From contig SKLD01000458.1 of the NCBI GenBank assembly GCA_007123395.1, positions 1-10,418 on the forward strand: a stretch of 10,418 nucleotides of DNA, read 5' to 3'. A program made the position numbers and the translations under genes. The notes beneath the pieces were generated by a model. It ran no database searches, was not told where the DNA came from, and saw nothing but the letters and a program-made list of their open reading frames with translations. Below are positions 1 through 7,093 of this stretch, one piece after another; position 1 is the first letter of the stretch; every line of letters starts with the position of its first letter. Source of the stretch: Opitutales bacterium (lineage in GTDB: Bacteria; Verrucomicrobiota; Verrucomicrobiia; Opitutales; Oceanipulchritudinaceae).

Positions 1-731
1 GGCAGGACAATTGCGCTGGCATTGAGATAGTCGACGCGCATCAGATGGTCCAGCCGCAGCGGTGAACCCGAACGCAGGATAACGTCCGAGGGGTCCCAAC
101 GATGGCCCAGATGGCTGCGCAACTCCGCTGTATGCGTGGGCATGACCTCCTCGACGAGGAGAACCATTTTCAGGCGCTTCGCCCCGACCCGGCGCAGGAA
201 TCGCCGCAGCCGCTTCTCGGACACGACCACGTTGCGCAGGATGCCCGGCATTCGGTTCGACCATCCGAGAAAAATCACATGGCTTCGCTGGGAGATCGGC
301 GTCAGCCCCATCTCCATTTTCCGGATTTGCTCATTCAGACCCTGGGTGAGGATGGCCACAAGGACGCCGAGAAAGAGAACATACCCGGCAACGGTCACGA
401 GGGTCGAGACCACGCGTAGATAGAAGCCCTCGTCGTCTCCCAGGTAACCCGGATCGGAGAGGCGCAGGAATGACCACCAGACGGCCTGCCCCAATCCCTC
501 AAACGACTGCTCCGTCCCCCACGCCGCAAGAAAGCCGAGAATGCCCGTAAAACCGGCCGTCACAGCAATCACCGCCGCTGCGAGGGCCAGGCGCATGAGC
601 GTTCCGCTCAATAGCATCGATTCGATGACAAACTGAACGCGGTTGCGCACCGGCGTGATCACCATACGCGGCAATTTCAGAGGGTCGAGCGAACTCAAGG
701 GCGGTCTTTCTTTCTTCAACGCGGCCATCAT
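1..731 (-). CDS. CASTOR/POLLUX-like ion channel, N-terminal part (3' end beyond left edge)
   Basis: This is the first 243 codons of a membrane ion channel read leftward off the window. Seen: a basic N-terminus, TM1 at about residues 46-70, a pore-loop region at about 82-97 with WWSFLRLSDPGYLGDD, and TM2 at about 106-130 ending VLVAILTQGLNEQI. A cytosolic RCK/Rossmann-like domain begins with HVIFLGWSNR near 151. The segment SDVILRSGSPLRLDHLMRVDYLNASAIVLP (about 215-244) closely resembles the regulatory domain of plant CASTOR/POLLUX channels. Family knowledge: these are tetrameric cation channels with RCK-type gating domains; bacterial members are little studied. Two adjacent ATGs (729-731 and 726-728) could start it. 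A GGGGA lies about 14 nt upstream, which is not ideal spacing. Its upstream region is occupied by a dead RAYT remnant. The family call is firm; ion specificity cannot be told from this part. Confidence 0.85.
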   Translation of the reverse strand, partial: MMAALKKERPPLSSLDPLKLPRMVITPVRNRVQFVIESMLLSGTLMRLALAAAVIAVTAGFTGILGFLAAWGTEQSFEGLGQAVWWSFLRLSDPGYLGDDEGFYLRVVSTLVTVAGYVLFLGVLVAILTQGLNEQIRKMEMGLTPISQRSHVIFLGWSNRMPGILRNVVVSEKRLRRFLRRVGAKRLKMVLLVEEVMPTHTAELRSHLGHRWDPSDVILRSGSPLRLDHLMRVDYLNASAIVL

Positions 732-807
732 TCGAAGACATGTCCCCGCGCGCAAAGGATTTTTGCAGGCCGAAAATCGCCGGCCGTGATGAAAAGTGCG
801 GGACCGG

Positions 808-1005
808 CGTGCCGGGAAGCTGTCGCTGGCGCAGTTGCTGCATTGCCGTGTGCGCTACCTGACGGACGGCGCGGTGATCGGGGGCAACGCGTGGATGCAA
901 GAGTGGCTGCGGGCGAACAAGGAGACCTATGGACAGCGCAAGACGCCGCCGAGGCCGATGCGCGGCGGCGTGTGGGACGGGCTGTGCAGCCTGCGCGACT
1001 TGTAG
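808..1005 (+). pseudogene. RAYT (REP-associated tyrosine transposase) C-terminal remnant
   Basis: About 65 codons match the C-terminal end of RAYT/IS200-like transposases: GKLSLAQLLHCRVRYLTDGAVIGG, then a tail containing PPRPMRGGVWDGLCSLRDL and a TAG stop. Two in-frame TGA stops at 787-792 close the frame immediately upstream. The HUH histidine motif, the catalytic tyrosine and the YIDLN-type motif are absent, so this is a truncated, non-functional relic. The motif LVRLRARFLTEGRALGSSEW in the RAYT at the right end of the window is the homologous segment. No start codon decides the left limit, so 808 is approximate. The remnant sits back-to-back with the channel gene starting at 731. Confidence 0.75.
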
Positions 1006-1181
1006 TAGGATGTTTTCGGATAGTCGCTTCTTTCATGGCCGTTCGGTTCGCGAAGCACCGGTGAGCCGTCAATTGGATTCATAAATAATGGGGGCGCAGT
1101 AGCATTATTGTCGAGCGGGCGTCTCTCCGTGATCCGAGTGACTGGACTGTCTCTTCCGGCGTGACCACTGATGTGCCTCTC

Positions 1182-1218
1182 GCGCCGGTTCTTGCGGAAC
1201 CTCTTGTAGAACCGGCGC
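1182..1218. repeat. Perfect 11-bp inverted repeat hairpin
   Basis: The arms GCGCCGGTTCT (1182-1192) and AGAACCGGCGC (1208-1218) are exact reverse complements around a 15-nt loop. The loop contains a second GAAC that could pair with the GTTC of the left arm, giving an alternative fold. It lies about 60 bp beyond the chrA stop and about 180 bp beyond the RAYT remnant. It could be a 3' mRNA hairpin or a remnant of a mobile-element end. No T-run follows on either strand, so it is not a standard intrinsic terminator. Confidence 0.6.
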
Positions 1219-1245
1219 TATCGGATGGACGGCGGGGAGGGAGTT

Positions 1246-1264
1246 GCTGTCGGGGGCGGACAGC
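1246..1264 (-). terminator. Hairpin just after chrA (weak terminator candidate)
   Basis: A perfect 6-bp stem (GCTGTC/GACAGC) with a 7-nt loop begins 15 nt after the chrA stop. Its position fits the end of the sulfur operon transcript, but no U-tract follows, so termination here would have to be Rho-assisted or very weak. Confidence 0.25.
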
Positions 1265-1279
1265 TTACGTGTTTATTGG

Positions 1280-2627
1280 TCAAGGGGAAACCGTCATGAA
1301 GTGGAGGGCGACGCCGCAGGCGGCCCCGAGAAGGACTACGTGCACGACATCCCACTTCCAACGCTGCAGGAGGGCGAAGCAGATGAGGGCGAGAGCAAGG
1401 GAGATGAAATCGGCGGATGTTTCTTTCGGAAGAATCACGTGCATACCGAACCAAACGGATAGGTTGAGGACGACGCCCACCACGGCAGCGGTTACAGCGC
1501 TAAGGGCCATCTGCAACCGCAGGTGGCCGCGCGTGTGCTCCACAACCGGAGCCCCCGCCAATATGAACAGGTAGCCCGGCACAAAAGTGACCCAGCTCGT
1601 CATCAAGGCGGCCGTGACTGCTGCGCCGATGGGCGAAACAGTTTCCGGATGCTGCCATCCGCCGACAAAGCCGACAAACTGGAGGACGAGAATGAGGGGG
1701 CCGGGCGTCGTTTCGGCAAGGCCGAGCCCGTCGATCATCTGCGTGGCGCTGATCCACCCGTGGGCCTCCACTGCCTGCTGGGCGACATAGGGGAGCACCG
1801 CGTAGGCCCCGCCAAACGTCACGAGGGCGGCCCGCGCGAAGAACAGGCCCTGTTCTGTGAGGAGGTGCCCGTGTCCCAGAAACAGCAGGGCTGCGAACAC
1901 CGGGGCCAGCCAGACGAGCGACCACAGACCCGCCGTCGCGAGCGTTTTTCCGATAGTCGGTCGTGCGCAGGCGGGCGGGCCGTCATCCCCGATCACGTAT
2001 CCTTTGCCCGCGGCACCGTCCCCTTGAGTGTCGCCGGTCTTAGCTGGAAACAGAGCGGGAAACCATTGCCCGCCGAGAATGCCAATGGCCAGTGCACCGA
2101 GGATAATCACGGGAAAGGGCAGCCCGAGGAAAAACAGGCCCACAAAGGCCGCCCCTGAAACTGCCCACATGAGCGGTTTGCGCAGCACCTTCCGACCAAT
2201 GCGGATGACGGCGGCGGCCACGATGGCGAGCACGGCTGGCTTCAATCCGTAAAAGACGGCATCGATCAGCGGCACATCTCCGAAAACAACATACACGTAG
2301 CTGATCACGCCGATGAGCAGCGCGCCCGGCAGCACAAAGAGCGCCCCGGCAATCAGCGCGCCCGCCGTGCGGTGCAGGAGCCAGCCCGTGTAAATGGCCA
2401 GTTGCTGCGCCTCCGGTCCGGGTAGAAGCATGCAGTAGTTCAACGCGTGCAAGAAACGCCGGTCGCTGATCCAGCGCCGGGTCTCGACCAACTCCCGGTG
2501 CATGAGCCCGATCTGTCCGGTTGGTCCCCCGAAACTGAGCAAGCCGATCTTGATCCAAACGACGAGGGCTTCTGCAAAAGTCGGCGGGGGTCGGCGGGGT
2601 ACAGGAAGAGGGCGATGATTCAGGCAT
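1280..2627 (-). CDS. chrA: Chromate transporter ChrA (CHR family, two-domain), apparent N-terminal frameshift
   Basis: A long two-domain CHR-family membrane protein. ChrA proteins export chromate from the cytoplasm across the inner membrane. Domain 1 has the FGGPTGQIGLMHRELVE and LPGPEAQQLAIYTGW motifs; a polar linker around the GDTQGDGAAGKG segment leads to domain 2, with VTFGGAYAVLPYVAQQAVE and LAETTPGPLILVLQFVGF. The undamaged frame begins only at a TTG at 2542, yet upstream codons in that frame still encode family sequence (TFAEALVVWIKIG). The ATG at 2625-2627 reads MPESSPSSCTPPTPADF and joins it perfectly if one T is removed from the T4 run (2576-2579 on the plus strand). The joined protein would be 448 residues, normal for the family. 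This is either a sequencing error or a real disabling mutation. It lies 91 bp downstream of cysA and is probably co-transcribed. No good Shine-Dalgarno is visible. Confidence 0.9.
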
Positions 2628-2718
2628 GAAACCGGCGGTTTGCTGAGCGGAGAATTTTGGCCCGAATGCTGCCGGATCCGATCACTCTGTCAAACCCCGC
2701 GATGATTCAAACATTCAT

Positions 2719-3804
2719 TCAACCGGCCACCGCTTCCAGTTTGCCGTCTTTGATATCGGCTTCGAGGAATTGTCCCTTGGGGAAGAGGCGCACGTGGCGG
2801 AAAACCACGGAGACCACCTTGCCCGGCCGCAGATCGAGTTCACGCAAGCGTTCACGGGCGACCTCTGCTTCAAAGGGCTCGTGCGTGCCGAGTCGTTCAA
2901 GCGTTACGCGGCCGTAGTTGCCGGCGGAAAAAATGTGCTGCACTTTCGCTTTCAGGGCGTAGTCGTGCGTCTCGCTTTCCTCCGGCTCCAATTCGACGTC
3001 GTGCGGGCGCACGTAGAGAACGTCTCTCGGACGGTCCGGCGACCGGCTTGATCCCACCCCGGCGACAAAGCGGTTCACGTTGCCAAGAAACTCGATGACG
3101 AAGGGCGAAACCGGCCGGTCGTAAACGGTCTGCGGCCCCCCCACCTGTTCGATCTTCGCATTGTTCATGATGACAACCTCGTCAGCCAACTCGAGCGCTT
3201 CCTCTTGGTCGTGGGTCACAAAAACAGTCGTTACCTTGATCTCTTCCTGGAACGTGCGCAGCCAACGGCGCAGGTCCTTGCGCACTTTGGCATCGAGTGC
3301 GCCGAAGGGTTCGTCGAGGAGGAGCACTTTTGGTCTCATGGCGAGGGCGCGGGCGAGGGCGACGCGTTGACGCTGCCCGCCGGACAGTTCACTCGGATAG
3401 CGTTTCGCGAGCCCGTCCAGTTGCACGAGGCCAAGCAGTTCGGCTACCCGTGCTTTGATTTGATCACGGGAGGGACGCTCCCGGCGCGGAAGCGACTGGA
3501 GCCCGAAAGCGATATTGGACGCCACCGTCATGTGTTTGAACAACGCGTAATGCTGGAAGACGAAGCCCACCCCGCGCTTGCCCGCCGGTGTGGCGGTCAC
3601 GTCTTTGCCGTGGAAGAGCACGCGGCTCGTCTCCACCGAGTCGGGGAACTCCAGACCGGCGAGGATGCGCAGCAACGTTGTCTTTCCCGATCCCGACGGG
3701 CCCAGCAAGGAAACGAGTTTGCCGTCGGGCACTTCGAGGGAAACATCGTCCAATGCCCGGTAGCTACCGAAGGTTTTTTGAATCTGGATGGCTTGGATGC
3801 TCAT
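2719..3804 (-). CDS. cysA: Sulfate/thiosulfate ABC transporter ATP-binding subunit CysA
   Basis: A 361-residue ABC ATPase that powers sulfate import with CysT and CysW on the cytoplasmic face of the membrane. All motifs are intact: Walker A GPSGSGKTT (35-43), Q-loop glutamine 84, signature LSGGQ (140-144), Walker B LLLDE (161-165), and the D-loop/H-loop with VTHDQEEALELADEV (His198). After about residue 240 a C-terminal regulatory/TOBE-like region follows, with LGNVNRF and LYVRPHDVELEP, typical of CysA rather than a generic importer ATPase. Start: ATG at 3802-3804, the normal MSIQAIQIQKTFG-type beginning, but with no clear Shine-Dalgarno before it. It is separated from cysW by an unusually long 157-bp spacer containing a REP-like hairpin, so its translation is not coupled to cysW. 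The neighbouring sbp, cysT and cysW fix the substrate as sulfate/thiosulfate. Confidence 0.95.
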   Translation of the reverse strand: MSIQAIQIQKTFGSYRALDDVSLEVPDGKLVSLLGPSGSGKTTLLRILAGLEFPDSVETSRVLFHGKDVTATPAGKRGVGFVFQHYALFKHMTVASNIAFGLQSLPRRERPSRDQIKARVAELLGLVQLDGLAKRYPSELSGGQRQRVALARALAMRPKVLLLDEPFGALDAKVRKDLRRWLRTFQEEIKVTTVFVTHDQEEALELADEVVIMNNAKIEQVGGPQTVYDRPVSPFVIEFLGNVNRFVAGVGSSRSPDRPRDVLYVRPHDVELEPEESETHDYALKAKVQHIFSAGNYGRVTLERLGTHEPFEAEVARERLRELDLRPGKVVSVVFRHVRLFPKGQFLEADIKDGKLEAVAG

Positions 3805-3868
3805 TTTTTAGACGTTCGGCTGAGTGGTGATAGGCGGTGGGAGGTTACGGTGTAGTGAGTGTATGGAA

Positions 3869-3894
3869 GTAGGCGGGCTGATTCATCGCCCGCC
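3869..3894 (+). repeat. REP-like hairpin with GTAG head in the cysW-cysA spacer
   Basis: GTAG at 3869-3872 leads into a perfect 7-bp stem, GGCGGGC (3872-3878) and GCCCGCC (3888-3894), with a 9-nt loop. The preceding bases (GGAAGTAG) match those before the REP pair in the sbp-cysT spacer. In known REP/RAYT systems a GTAG-type tetranucleotide precedes the palindrome. Stem and loop differ from the other REP, so this may be a different REP class or a chance GC hairpin. Confidence 0.45.
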
Positions 3895-3961
3895 CGCAAG
3901 GGCTTGGCGAATGTCAGTTTGGCAACGAGTGGACATTGACACTGTCGGATCGAGGCGCTGC

Positions 3962-4843
3962 TCAGCGGTGGGACCACCATTCGAGTGCATTCTTCAGGAT
4001 GAGTGTAACGAGGGCGAGGAAGGCGAGAACCGAGGCCACGGCGAAGGCGGGAACCGTGGCGTAATCGAAGTAAAGCTGCTGGATCTGCAGGGTCATTGTG
4101 TTGGTGCGGCCGCTGATGCTGCCCGAAACCACTTCGACGCCGCCGAACTCCCCCATCGCGCGGGCATTGCAGAGGATGACCCCGTAAAACAGACCCCATT
4201 TCACGTTGGGCAAGGTGACTTTGAAGAACGTCCGCCATCCGGAGGCGCCGAGTGTCATGGCGGCGTATTCTTCGTCGCGGCCCTGCGCCTCCATGAGCGG
4301 AATCAACTCACGGGCGATGAAAGGCACCGTGCCGAATGTCGTGGCGAGGACGATACCGGGGAAGGCAAAGACAATCTGAATTCCCGCCTTCTCCACCCAC
4401 GGTCCGAGGTAGCCGTGGGCACCGAAGATCAGGATGAATACGAATCCGGCAATGACGGGAGAGACCGAGAAGGGAAGATCGATGACTGTCACAAGGAGGC
4501 TTTTTCCCCGGAAATCAAACTTCGTCACCGCCCACGCGGCCGCTATGCCAAAGATGAGATTAAGCGGCACGGCGATCGCCGCTGTCATGAGTGTGAGCTT
4601 AATGGAGTGGCGGATGAAGCGGTCGTCAAAGGACGCCAGATACATCTCCATCCCGCGACTGAATGCCTCGTGGAAGACCGTGAAGAGCGGAAAGAGGAGA
4701 AAAACCGTGAGAAAGGTCACCGTGATGCCGGTGAGCAACCACCGCACAGCCGGATGCTCCGTGGTGGCGAAGCGGGTACGGGGCACCGACGAGGCGCGGA
4801 AGCGGTGTAGTTTAGGTGCGTGCATGGTTTTTTTGGCTTCCAT
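3962..4843 (-). CDS. cysW: Sulfate ABC transporter permease CysW
   Basis: A 293-residue inner-membrane permease subunit. It has a hydrophilic N-terminus of about 30 residues and several hydrophobic segments, for example VRWLLTGITVTFLTVFLLFP (about 33-52), the stretch from about 82, PVIAGFVFILIFG, and the C-terminal FAVASVLAFLALVTLIL. The cytoplasmic EAA loop that contacts CysA is visible as EEYAAMTLGASGWRTFFKVTLPNVKWG. The downstream RAMGEFGGVEVVSGSI stretch is characteristic of CysW. Start choice: ATG at 4841-4843 is one base after the cysT stop and has GAGGAG at 4849-4854 on the opposite reading (5-nt spacing), so the ribosome-binding site lies inside the end of cysT and the two are translationally coupled. 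A second Met at residue 7 is possible but less well placed. Confidence 0.95.
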   Translation of the reverse strand: MEAKKTMHAPKLHRFRASSVPRTRFATTEHPAVRWLLTGITVTFLTVFLLFPLFTVFHEAFSRGMEMYLASFDDRFIRHSIKLTLMTAAIAVPLNLIFGIAAAWAVTKFDFRGKSLLVTVIDLPFSVSPVIAGFVFILIFGAHGYLGPWVEKAGIQIVFAFPGIVLATTFGTVPFIARELIPLMEAQGRDEEYAAMTLGASGWRTFFKVTLPNVKWGLFYGVILCNARAMGEFGGVEVVSGSISGRTNTMTLQIQQLYFDYATVPAFAVASVLAFLALVTLILKNALEWWSHR

Positions 4844-4844
4844 C

Positions 4845-5726
4845 CTAGCTCCTCGCTTTCCCGAAGGACTCGCTCCAGCGCTGCAGAATGTTGATGAAGA
4901 GCAGGATGATGAAAGAGGCCACGAGCATCACGGCGGCGACGGCGGTGGCTTCGGCGAATTGGTATTGCTCAAGGTATTTGACGATTATCAGCGGGGTGAT
5001 CTCGGTGCGGAACGGCATGTTGCCGGAGATGAAGATGACCGATCCGTATTCGCCTACGGCGCGGGCGTAGGCGAGCGAGAAACCGGTCAGCCATGCGGGA
5101 AGGATGGCGGGGAAGATGATCCGCCGATAAGTTTGCCAGCGTCCGGCACCGAGCGTGGCGGAGGCTTCCTCGACTTCCTTGTCGAGATCCTCAAGAACCG
5201 GCTGGAGACACCGGATCACAAACGGAAGTCCGATGAATGTAAGGGCAATGTAGATACCGATGCGCGAGTAGGCGGTTTCGATGCCCCATGCGTAGAAGAA
5301 TTGCCCGAGGAAACCGGTTTCCGCATAGATGGTCGTCAGGGCGATGCCCGCGACGGCCGTCGGCAATGCAAAGGGTAGATCGACGATGCCGTCGAAGATC
5401 CTTTTGCCCGGAAACCGGTAGCGCACGAGAACCCATGCGGCGATGAGCCCGAAAACGGCATTGGTGACTGCGGCGGCGAGGGAAACCCCGAAGGTGATTT
5501 TGTAGGTGGCTACGACGGACCGCGAGGTGGTGATCGTCCAAAACTCCTCCCATGTCATGCCCGATGCGCGGAGGAAGACCCCGGCCAACGGTATGAGCAC
5601 GATGAGGCCGAGATAGGCCACGGCAAAACCCAGCGTGAGGCCGAATCCAGGGAGGACGCGGCGGTTGGGTTTGGGCGGGCGCGCGGAGTGGGGAAGGCTA
5701 CGCAATAGGGTAGGGATGGGGCTCAT
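4845..5726 (-). CDS. cysT: Sulfate ABC transporter permease CysT (CysU)
   Basis: A 293-residue inner-membrane permease pairing with CysW to form the sulfate channel. Seen: the N-terminal TM GLTLGFAVAYLGLIVLIPLAGVF (about 29-51), RYRFPGKRIFDGIVDLPFALPTAVAGIALTTIY, the EAA loop EEASATLGAGRWQTYRRIIFPAILPAWLTG, then ARAVGEYGSVIFISGNMPFRTEI, diagnostic of CysT/CysU. The reading frame is open to 5906, but the extra 60 residues would be translated REP DNA with no family resemblance. The start at 5724-5726 has AGGAG at 5736-5740 with 9-nt spacing and gives a normal-length protein beginning MSPIPTLLRS. It is the third gene of the uptake set, separated from sbp by 176 bp that hold an inverted REP pair, and is coupled to cysW by a 1-nt gap. 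Confidence 0.95.
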   Translation of the reverse strand: MSPIPTLLRSLPHSARPPKPNRRVLPGFGLTLGFAVAYLGLIVLIPLAGVFLRASGMTWEEFWTITTSRSVVATYKITFGVSLAAAVTNAVFGLIAAWVLVRYRFPGKRIFDGIVDLPFALPTAVAGIALTTIYAETGFLGQFFYAWGIETAYSRIGIYIALTFIGLPFVIRCLQPVLEDLDKEVEEASATLGAGRWQTYRRIIFPAILPAWLTGFSLAYARAVGEYGSVIFISGNMPFRTEITPLIIVKYLEQYQFAEATAVAAVMLVASFIILLFINILQRWSESFGKARS

Positions 5727-5735
5727 ACTGATCGT

Positions 5736-5740
5736 CTCCT
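5736..5740 (-). promoter_or_regulatory. Shine-Dalgarno deciding the cysT start
   Basis: AGGAG lies 9 nt before the ATG at 5724-5726. It rules against the longer open frame to 5906, whose first 60 codons run through the REP hairpins. Confidence 0.7.
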
Positions 5741-5760
5741 GGTCGTTGCAACGCGGGGAA

Positions 5761-5825
5761 GTAGAAGCGGCATCTTGCCGCTTTCGCGGCGGTGACAGAA
5801 AGCGGTAAGATGCCGCTTCCACCAT
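5761..5825. repeat. Inverted REP doublet (BIME-like) between sbp and cysT
   Basis: Two 19-nt imperfect palindromes lie in opposite orientation. REP-a (5765-5783) is AAGCGGCA-TCT-TGCCGCTT, preceded by GTAG at 5761-5764. REP-b (5800-5818) is AAGCGGTAAGATGCCGCTT, preceded on the minus strand by GTGG. Each folds on its own. Together, 5764-5785 and 5798-5819 form a 22-bp inverted repeat with one mismatch and a 12-nt loop. The architecture (tetranucleotide head plus hairpin, in inverted pairs) is that of REP/BIME elements mobilised by RAYTs, and RAYT sequences flank this window. Its place between the binding-protein and permease genes parallels the malE-malF REP of E. coli, which protects the upstream mRNA and raises binding-protein output. 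Confidence 0.8.
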
Positions 5826-5902
5826 AGTGGATGGAAAACCGATGTGGTGTGATATGAAATTGGAATGGTTGACTATCCGGGAGTGCCGAAACACGCTCCG
5901 CA

Positions 5903-6949
5903 TCATCGCTGGAAAATCTGATCAAAGACACCGCCGTCGCTGAAGTGGCGTTCCGTGGCCGTGGCCCAGCCTCCGAAAATGTCGTCGATGGTAAATAGCT
6001 CGAGATCGGGGTATTGGTGTTCGAATTTCTCCAGAAAGGCCGGATTGGAAGGCCGGTAGAAGTGCTTTCCGGCCAATTCCTGTCCGAAGTCGCTGTATAG
6101 GAATTGCAGGTACGCTTCGGCCGCCGCCCGTGTGCCCCGGCGGTCGATGTTCCGGTCGACCCATGCGACAGTGGGTTCTGCGAGGATACTCACCGAGGGC
6201 ACGACGATCTCGAAATCATCCCCGCGGTCCGCCAAGGCGAGCAGCAGTTCGTTTTCCCAGTTGATCAAGACGTCACCGATGCGCCGGTCCATGAAGGTGG
6301 TGGAAGAACCGCGCGCTCCCGTATCGAGCACCGGAACGTTGCGGAAGAGCTTGGTCATGTAGTCAAGGACCTGGGCCTCGTCACCGTCGAAGTGACGCAG
6401 TGCCCAGCCCCACGCGGCGAGATAGTTCCAGCGGGCGACACCTGAGGTTTTTGGATTGGGCGTGATGACACGCACGCCGGGGCGGATCAAATCGTCCCAA
6501 TCGCGGATGTTGTGCGGGTTGCCCTTGCGCACAAGGAAGGCGAGGGTCGACTGATACGGCGCGCTGTTGTCGGGGAGCCGCGACTGCCAGTCCCGGGGCA
6601 GAAGCCCGCGCTCGGCCAGTGCGTCCACATCGACCGCGAGGGCGAGCGTGACGACGTCCGCCTGGATGCCGTCGATGACGGAGCGGGCCTGGCGGCCTGA
6701 CCCGCCGTGCGACATGTCGATGTTGAGGCGCTGCCCGGTTTTTTCCTCCCAGTGGCGGGCGAACCCGCGGTTGAACTCACGGTAAAACTCACGTGTCGGA
6801 TCGTAGGAAACATTGAGAAACTCGACGCGTTCGCCGCTGGCCTCGTCGTCTTTCTTCCCGCAACCGAGAATGAGCAGCGGAGTGCTGAGAAGCAGGGCCC
6901 GCAGCACAAGGAGCGTGCTGGTCCGGTGGATACGTTTTGAATTGTGCAT
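5903..6949 (-). CDS. sbp: Sulfate-binding lipoprotein Sbp (ABC transporter substrate-binding protein)
   Basis: A 348-residue extracytoplasmic sulfate/thiosulfate-binding protein that delivers ligand to CysT/CysW. It begins with a signal peptide (basic residues near 5-9, hydrophobic about 12-28) ending in a lipobox at I27-L28-G29-C30, so it is probably lipid-anchored. The family signature LNVSYDPTREFYREFN lies at about 45-60. SHGGSGRQARSVIDGIQADVVTLA, PNPKTSGVARWNYLAAWGW, DTGARGSSTTF and INWENE follow the Sbp/CysP pattern around the ligand-binding cleft. The listed start is the ATG at 6947-6949. The only strong Shine-Dalgarno (GGAGG at 6973-6977) serves an ATG at 6964-6966 in a different frame, so the true N-terminus is uncertain. 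The gene lies 144 bp after the DUF2292 gene and is followed by the REP doublet. Confidence 0.93.
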   Translation of the reverse strand: MHNSKRIHRTSTLLVLRALLLSTPLLILGCGKKDDEASGERVEFLNVSYDPTREFYREFNRGFARHWEEKTGQRLNIDMSHGGSGRQARSVIDGIQADVVTLALAVDVDALAERGLLPRDWQSRLPDNSAPYQSTLAFLVRKGNPHNIRDWDDLIRPGVRVITPNPKTSGVARWNYLAAWGWALRHFDGDEAQVLDYMTKLFRNVPVLDTGARGSSTTFMDRRIGDVLINWENELLLALADRGDDFEIVVPSVSILAEPTVAWVDRNIDRRGTRAAAEAYLQFLYSDFGQELAGKHFYRPSNPAFLEKFEHQYPDLELFTIDDIFGGWATATERHFSDGGVFDQIFQR

Positions 6950-6972
6950 AACGGCTGTCTTTTCATAAGATG

Positions 6973-6977
6973 CCTCC
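6973..6977 (-). promoter_or_regulatory. Strong Shine-Dalgarno before sbp, pointing to an out-of-frame ATG
   Basis: GGAGG is followed after 6 nt by ATG at 6964-6966, whose frame is not that of Sbp. The in-frame Sbp ATG (6947-6949) is 23 nt away, too far for normal use. Adding one A to the A4 run just after the upstream ATG would fuse it in frame as MKKTAVMHNSK. Confidence 0.5.
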
Positions 6978-7093
6978 GGTGGTCCGGTCAGCCGTCTGGT
7001 GCGCCTTTTTGTCGGCGCGGATTGGATGTCGGTTGGTTGTCTTGTGCGACCTCCGCGGCTACGGTGGGTCTTTGGAAAAAGTATATGGGCGGG

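Larger units (their letters stand above)
1006..1279. other. Non-coding spacer with several inverted repeats
   Basis: I see no convincing gene between the RAYT remnant and the end of chrA. The stretch contains three hairpins: 1084-1109 (7-bp AATAATG/CATTATT stem, 12-nt loop), 1182-1218 (perfect 11-bp stem) and 1246-1264 (perfect 6-bp stem). None carries a clear U-tract on either strand. The short reading frames here lack family resemblance and overlap chrA in other frames. Confidence 0.6.

Noticed and set aside
2665..2693. TTGACA hexamer upstream of chrA as a separate promoter
   Set aside because: The -35 match is perfect on the minus strand, but at 17-bp spacing the -10 position reads AGCATT, a very poor match.
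3758..3769. 12-bp perfect palindrome CGGTAGCTACCG
   Set aside because: It falls within cysA codons for G-S-Y-R; most likely chance.
3824..4810. Long plus-strand reading frame opposite cysW
   Set aside because: It is a highly charged, low-complexity translation antisense to a well-recognised permease, and is explained by codon bias of the GC-rich gene.
5053..5075. GTAG-containing inverted repeat CGCCTAC/GTAGGCG
   Set aside because: It lies inside the conserved cysT coding segment AYARAVGEYG, so codon constraints explain it.
5727..5906. N-terminal extension of CysT
   Set aside because: It would translate the REP hairpins; a good Shine-Dalgarno supports the start at 5726.
6950..7093. Possible riboswitch or leader between the DUF2292 gene and sbp
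   Set aside because: I looked for a SAM-type or other known sulfur riboswitch core and saw only a weak 5-bp hairpin (7001-7018).
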